A stretch of DNA of 8,980 bases from Spirochaetia bacterium UBA5550 (GTDB taxonomy: Bacteria > Spirochaetota > UBA4802 > UBA5550): contig DINC01000121.1 of assembly GCA_002425885.1 (NCBI GenBank), positions 3,295 through 12,274 on the forward strand, in the 5' to 3' direction. This document shows, piece by piece, positions 6,074 to 8,980 of the stretch; position 1 is the stretch's first letter, and each line of letters begins with the position of its first letter. The position numbers and the translations under genes were made by a program. The notes under the pieces were generated by a model. That model saw only the letters and a list, made by a program, of their open reading frames with translations. It was not told the DNA's origin and made no database searches.

Positions 6074-7425
6074 AGATAAGCAAACTCTACATCAGGAACT
6101 TCATCACTGTCATGGCTATAATAATCATAGCGCAGTTCACTATAGCAGGTCTTTTCAGGATTGTAGGTAAAGCTGCAGGGAACAGAGGTTTCCGAGCGGA
6201 CCTGGCAGGGATTACATTCATGCTTAATGAATCTGTTAAACATAACTACAACAACGAAGATATCGTTTATCTTGAAGACCTGGTTACAAGACTCGGGAAG
6301 ACATGGTCAACAGATATATGGATTGAAAACGTCACCGGCAAACTGCTGACTTCCAGCACTGCTGCTCCTCGCCCTGAATATCCGGCAGAGATGGAGAGAG
6401 TTGATACAGCCGGAGATTATAAACTATACAGAAATCCCGGCGGCCCCCCCACGATATTTCTTAAAATTGTTTCTGATAACGGTCTGGTGATTTACGCGAA
6501 ACGGGACCGCCCTACAACATATATTGATGAGCTTAATTTCAGTATCGGCCTTGTACTGATCACAGTGATTGTTGCAATTGTCCTTCTCCCCATATCGAGA
6601 AGAATAACCAGTCCGCTTAAGAGACTTACAGAATCAGCAAACGCCATCGCGCGGGGTGAATTCGACCGCAGAGTTGATGAAACCGCCCATGATGAGATTG
6701 GTGAACTGGCAAGAGCTTTCAACATGATGTCAGGCCGTGTACTACAGATGATTAATGGCACAAAGGAACTCACTGCGAATATATCTCACCAGGTGCGTTC
6801 ACCCCTGGCAAGGATGTCTGTTGCAGCGGGAATTCTCCGCGATAAAATCTCAGCAAAGGATTATGCAGGAGCTAAGAAGAATATCTCTTTTATAGAGAAA
6901 GAGATTGAGGAGATGGATAAGCTTACAGGTAGAATCATTGAACTGCTGCGCGTTGACACTGTACACAAAACTTCCGATTTCATAAAGCTGGATCTACAGA
7001 AGGCTGCTGCCGATGCTTCAGCTAAATACTCAGATATGATAAGTGCAAATGAAATATCTTTCAACTCAGAACTTACATCTATCCCATGTGTGATATCAGG
7101 AGTGCCGGATGACATTCAGCAGCTTTTTGATATTCTTTTTGACAATGCTGTGAGGTACGCTCCTCCGGGCGGATTTATAAATATTGAGATGCACCCTGAG
7201 AAAGGGTCTGTAAGCCTGAATATGTCGAACAGCTCTCATGAGATGACCGGGGTGATCTCTGAAAAACTATTCGAGCCATTCAGCCGCATGGCTCCGGAAA
7301 ACATACCGGGTAACGGACTCGGGCTTGCGATTGCTAAAAGGATAATGATTAATCACGACGGAGATATTTCGGCTGAATATTCTGATGGAATTTTCTCTGT
7401 GAGATTAAGGTTTCCTTCAGGGTGA
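6070..7425 (+). CDS. CpxA-like sensor histidine kinase with atypical G1 box
   Basis: This is an inner-membrane sensor kinase of 451 residues from the ATG at 6070. An upstream in-frame ATG at 6043 lies inside the regulator gene and would add nine unneeded residues. TM1 (about 11-30) and TM2 (about 156-175) flank a periplasmic domain of about 120 residues. HAMP follows (about 176-228), then the dimerisation helix with phospho-acceptor His240 in NISHQVRSPLARM, and the catalytic ATPase domain with N-box Asn359 (FDNAVRYAPP), F-box LFEPFSR (400-406) and G2 box GNGLGLAIAKR (414-424). Where the DxGxG G1 box is expected, the sequence is MSNSSHEMTG (385-394). Asn387 stands for the adenine-binding Asp and Ser389 for the first Gly. 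Other motifs are intact, so it is probably still a kinase, perhaps with altered nucleotide binding. Translation is likely coupled to the regulator. Confidence 0.92.
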   Translation: MKISKLYIRNFITVMAIIIIAQFTIAGLFRIVGKAAGNRGFRADLAGITFMLNESVKHNYNNEDIVYLEDLVTRLGKTWSTDIWIENVTGKLLTSSTAAPRPEYPAEMERVDTAGDYKLYRNPGGPPTIFLKIVSDNGLVIYAKRDRPTTYIDELNFSIGLVLITVIVAIVLLPISRRITSPLKRLTESANAIARGEFDRRVDETAHDEIGELARAFNMMSGRVLQMINGTKELTANISHQVRSPLARMSVAAGILRDKISAKDYAGAKKNISFIEKEIEEMDKLTGRIIELLRVDTVHKTSDFIKLDLQKAAADASAKYSDMISANEISFNSELTSIPCVISGVPDDIQQLFDILFDNAVRYAPPGGFINIEMHPEKGSVSLNMSNSSHEMTGVISEKLFEPFSRMAPENIPGNGLGLAIAKRIMINHDGDISAEYSDGIFSVRLRFPSG

Positions 7426-7428
7426 TAA

Positions 7429-7929
7429 TTATTCTGATTTAAACTCGTATATTGCCCAAAGGCCTATCGATATACCTAAAAAAACCAGGCCCCACCCTAA
7501 ATAAATAACGAAGTTCCCCAGAGGTTCCCCTCTTTCAAGAACTGAAAATTCCGGTTTATCAGGTTTGTAAAAGATCCTGACAGCAGCGCCTTTCGGATAA
7601 TCCGTAAGGATATCTTCTACTATTTTTCTATCGCTATGCTCTTCAGTTTGATAAGACTTCCGGTCACCAGTGTATGTTTTCCCGTTTACAATAAATGAGT
7701 ACTTGATCATGAGGCTGTAATACTTTTTCGAGTTGTCGTCATCTTCCCTTTCATATATACCTGATTCAATTATAATGCCATTAGTTTCAGGCCAGGTTAA
7801 ACACTCATGAGAATGTTTTATATCTCTCCCCCCTATAATTATCATAACTGCTCCGAACAAAACCGGAACCAGGCTGCCCGCCAGAACAGCTACAAAATTA
7901 CTCCATACAAAACTATTTTCTGAACTCAT
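7429..7929 (-). CDS. DUF3592-like two-TM membrane protein
   Basis: This 166-residue protein of unknown function has TM1 at about 12-33 and TM2 at about 140-162, with a soluble middle domain between. The middle has the pattern I associate with DUF3592: a WPETNG stretch (46-51), a strand pair around YSFIVNGKTYTG (77-88), then YPKGAAVRIFYKP (111-123) and the PEFSVLERG ending (126-134). These proteins are widespread and uncharacterised; the middle domain probably lies on one face of the membrane. The start has GGGAG about eight bases upstream. The gene converges on the kinase with 3 bp between stop codons and no room for a terminator. It is divergent from the unknown gene at 8041. Nothing ties it functionally to the efflux module. 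Confidence 0.75.
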   Translation of the reverse strand: MSSENSFVWSNFVAVLAGSLVPVLFGAVMIIIGGRDIKHSHECLTWPETNGIIIESGIYEREDDDNSKKYYSLMIKYSFIVNGKTYTGDRKSYQTEEHSDRKIVEDILTDYPKGAAVRIFYKPDKPEFSVLERGEPLGNFVIYLGWGLVFLGISIGLWAIYEFKSE

Positions 7930-8003
7930 ATCATGTCTCCCGCTTACTTATTTACAAAATATACAATTACTGTTCGGGAAACTTTTTTTACGGCACTTTC
8001 ATG

Positions 8004-8020
8004 GTTATCATTATAATAAC
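8004..8020 (+). promoter_or_regulatory. Consensus -10 inside an imperfect inverted repeat
   Basis: TATAAT (8012-8017) is a perfect -10 hexamer 24 bp before the ATG at 8041. The best -35 is poor (TTTACG, 7987-7992, with a long 19-bp spacer). GTTAT (8004-8008) and ATAAC (8016-8020) are inverted around the -10, so a repressor site over the promoter is possible. A weak purine-rich ribosome site (AAGAGAGAC) lies before the start. Confidence 0.4.
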
Positions 8021-8040
8021 AAAATAAGAGAGACAGAGCT

Positions 8041-8943
8041 ATGGAACTACCGTTTAAAAACATAATCACATTTCAGAAGAACCCTGAATTACAGAACACC
8101 TATGATGTTGAACTTAACAACATACATGAACTTGGAATGTTCCATTCACTGGAATGCCACCTGGTCATCTACCCCTACAGCAGAAAGGTCAGCTCAAGAG
8201 ATATGTCGCTGTATCCCTTTTCCGAATACGTGAAGGATATACTGTCACACCAGAGATCAGCCTATGCTAAAATTGTCAGTCCCATGAGCAATATTTTCGG
8301 CCTGCTGATGGGGATTGTAATTACAATCATCTTCTTTTTCCTGAAGCGTGCTGATCTTTATTCCATCGAATCTATTGTATCAATTTTCGGAGCCTATGTT
8401 ATCGGAAAGGAACTATGGGATGATATTGAAAACTTCATGATAAATATTTCCAGAAAGTGGAGGCTCCGCTACATCGAGAATTACTACTCCTATAAACTTG
8501 AGAAACAGACAACTCTGACACATTACTCATACCTCGCGAAAAAAGAGAGATACGGCAAAAGCTCGCTGATGCCTGAGAAGATTGACTTTATCGAGCAGAG
8601 TAATTCTCAGACTATAAGGATGCTTTTTAATATCAAAGATTTAAAAACCGGACATGGTTCATCCGCGCATGTTCTGTCCATTCACGTAGATCCGAATCTG
8701 CTGAAGGATTTTGAAAAACGGGGATACATGCTTGGAGTTAAAATAAGCTTTAACAGAAAATTTCTATGGATCTTCCGGTGTTATGAATTTTTTCAGTCAA
8801 TCAGCGGCAATTCTCACGGGTGCCTGGATGATGATTGTAAATGGGTTCCGGGTGGAATATTCTACCGCAATACAGTTCTGCTTGGCAGAATTAAACTATT
8901 TTTAAACACAGGCCTGATAGAAAACGGGAGGATGATAACATAA
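8041..8943 (+). CDS. Unrecognised membrane protein with cytoplasmic-type flanks
   Basis: This 300-residue protein is one I do not recognise. The N-terminal 80 residues are soluble and include a Tyr/Ser-rich stretch (43-60, YPYSRKVSSRDMSLYPF). A strong TM segment follows at about 84-101 (FGLLMGIVITIIFFFL), and a second, weaker one at about 108-123, giving a helical hairpin. After that comes a basic, aromatic-rich region (about 138-172, with RKWRLRYIENYYSYKLEK). The C-terminal soluble domain (about 185-300) contains Cys261 and Cys266 in CLDDDC and a basic tail. The positively charged residues flanking the hairpin suggest both ends are cytoplasmic. The TAA stop overlaps the next ATG (TAATG), so it is the first gene of an operon. 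Base composition resembles its neighbours. No enzyme motif is visible and no function is proposed. Confidence 0.8.
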   Translation: MELPFKNIITFQKNPELQNTYDVELNNIHELGMFHSLECHLVIYPYSRKVSSRDMSLYPFSEYVKDILSHQRSAYAKIVSPMSNIFGLLMGIVITIIFFFLKRADLYSIESIVSIFGAYVIGKELWDDIENFMINISRKWRLRYIENYYSYKLEKQTTLTHYSYLAKKERYGKSSLMPEKIDFIEQSNSQTIRMLFNIKDLKTGHGSSAHVLSIHVDPNLLKDFEKRGYMLGVKISFNRKFLWIFRCYEFFQSISGNSHGCLDDDCKWVPGGIFYRNTVLLGRIKLFLNTGLIENGRMIT

Positions 8944-8980
8944 TGAATAGAGAAAGAAACTTCCGGTTTAATAGAAGAAG
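8943..8980 (+). CDS. Start of a further gene, cut by the window end
   Basis: The ATG shares its A with the preceding stop (TAATG), and GGGAGGA lies at 8926-8932, about ten bases upstream, a good if slightly distant ribosome site. Only 12 codons are visible (MNRERNFRFNRR), open to the edge and strongly basic. The overlap suggests translational coupling with the unrecognised membrane protein. Product unknown. Confidence 0.55.
   Translation, partial: MNRERNFRFNRR

Noticed and set aside
5671..6243. 190-codon open frame on the minus strand
   Set aside because: It is antisense to the regulator and kinase genes, which have complete motif sets; its translation shows no family features.

Overview
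The window is about 9 kb of moderately AT-rich, gene-dense DNA from a diderm (Gram-negative-type) bacterium. An outer-membrane efflux protein, a periplasmic adaptor and a MacB-type ABC transporter sit together, which requires an outer membrane. The phylum cannot be fixed from the sequence. The protein style and two palindromic repeat types would fit Desulfobacterota, Nitrospirota, Deferribacterota or a similar lineage, but this is inference.

Layout. Positions 1-156 (+) hold the last TPR-like repeat of a protein whose frame is interrupted by TAA at the first codon of the window. A gamma-carbonic-anhydrase-like hexapeptide protein follows (164-700, +). Next is a 96-bp convergent gap almost filled by a large palindrome (725-780). 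A three-gene minus-strand operon then runs from 5032 down to 797: TolC-type outer-membrane factor, membrane-fusion adaptor, and MacB-type ATPase-permease. Its reading frames overlap by 17 bp and 4 bp. Divergent from it, across a 345-bp spacer, is a plus-strand two-component system: an OmpR-family regulator (5378-6073) and a CpxA-like histidine kinase (6070-7425), joined by an ATGA overlap. A DUF3592-like membrane protein (7429-7929, -) converges on the kinase with only 3 bp between stop codons. The last region (8041-8980, +) is an unrecognised two-TM protein whose stop overlaps the start of a further gene cut by the window end.

How it works together. The efflux operon and the sensor-regulator pair look like one module. 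The kinase senses something at or outside the inner membrane, and the regulator probably controls the divergent efflux operon and perhaps itself. The shared spacer contains an 11-bp-period direct repeat of the kind OmpR-family dimers bind, a 12-bp perfect palindrome, and a 122-bp inverted-repeat element that resembles a REP/MITE-type repeat. The transported substrate cannot be read from the sequence.

I see no clear evidence of a wholly new system. The less ordinary points are the degenerate G1 box of the kinase, the very short hairpin of the adaptor, the two palindromic elements, and the unrecognised membrane-protein gene pair at the right end.
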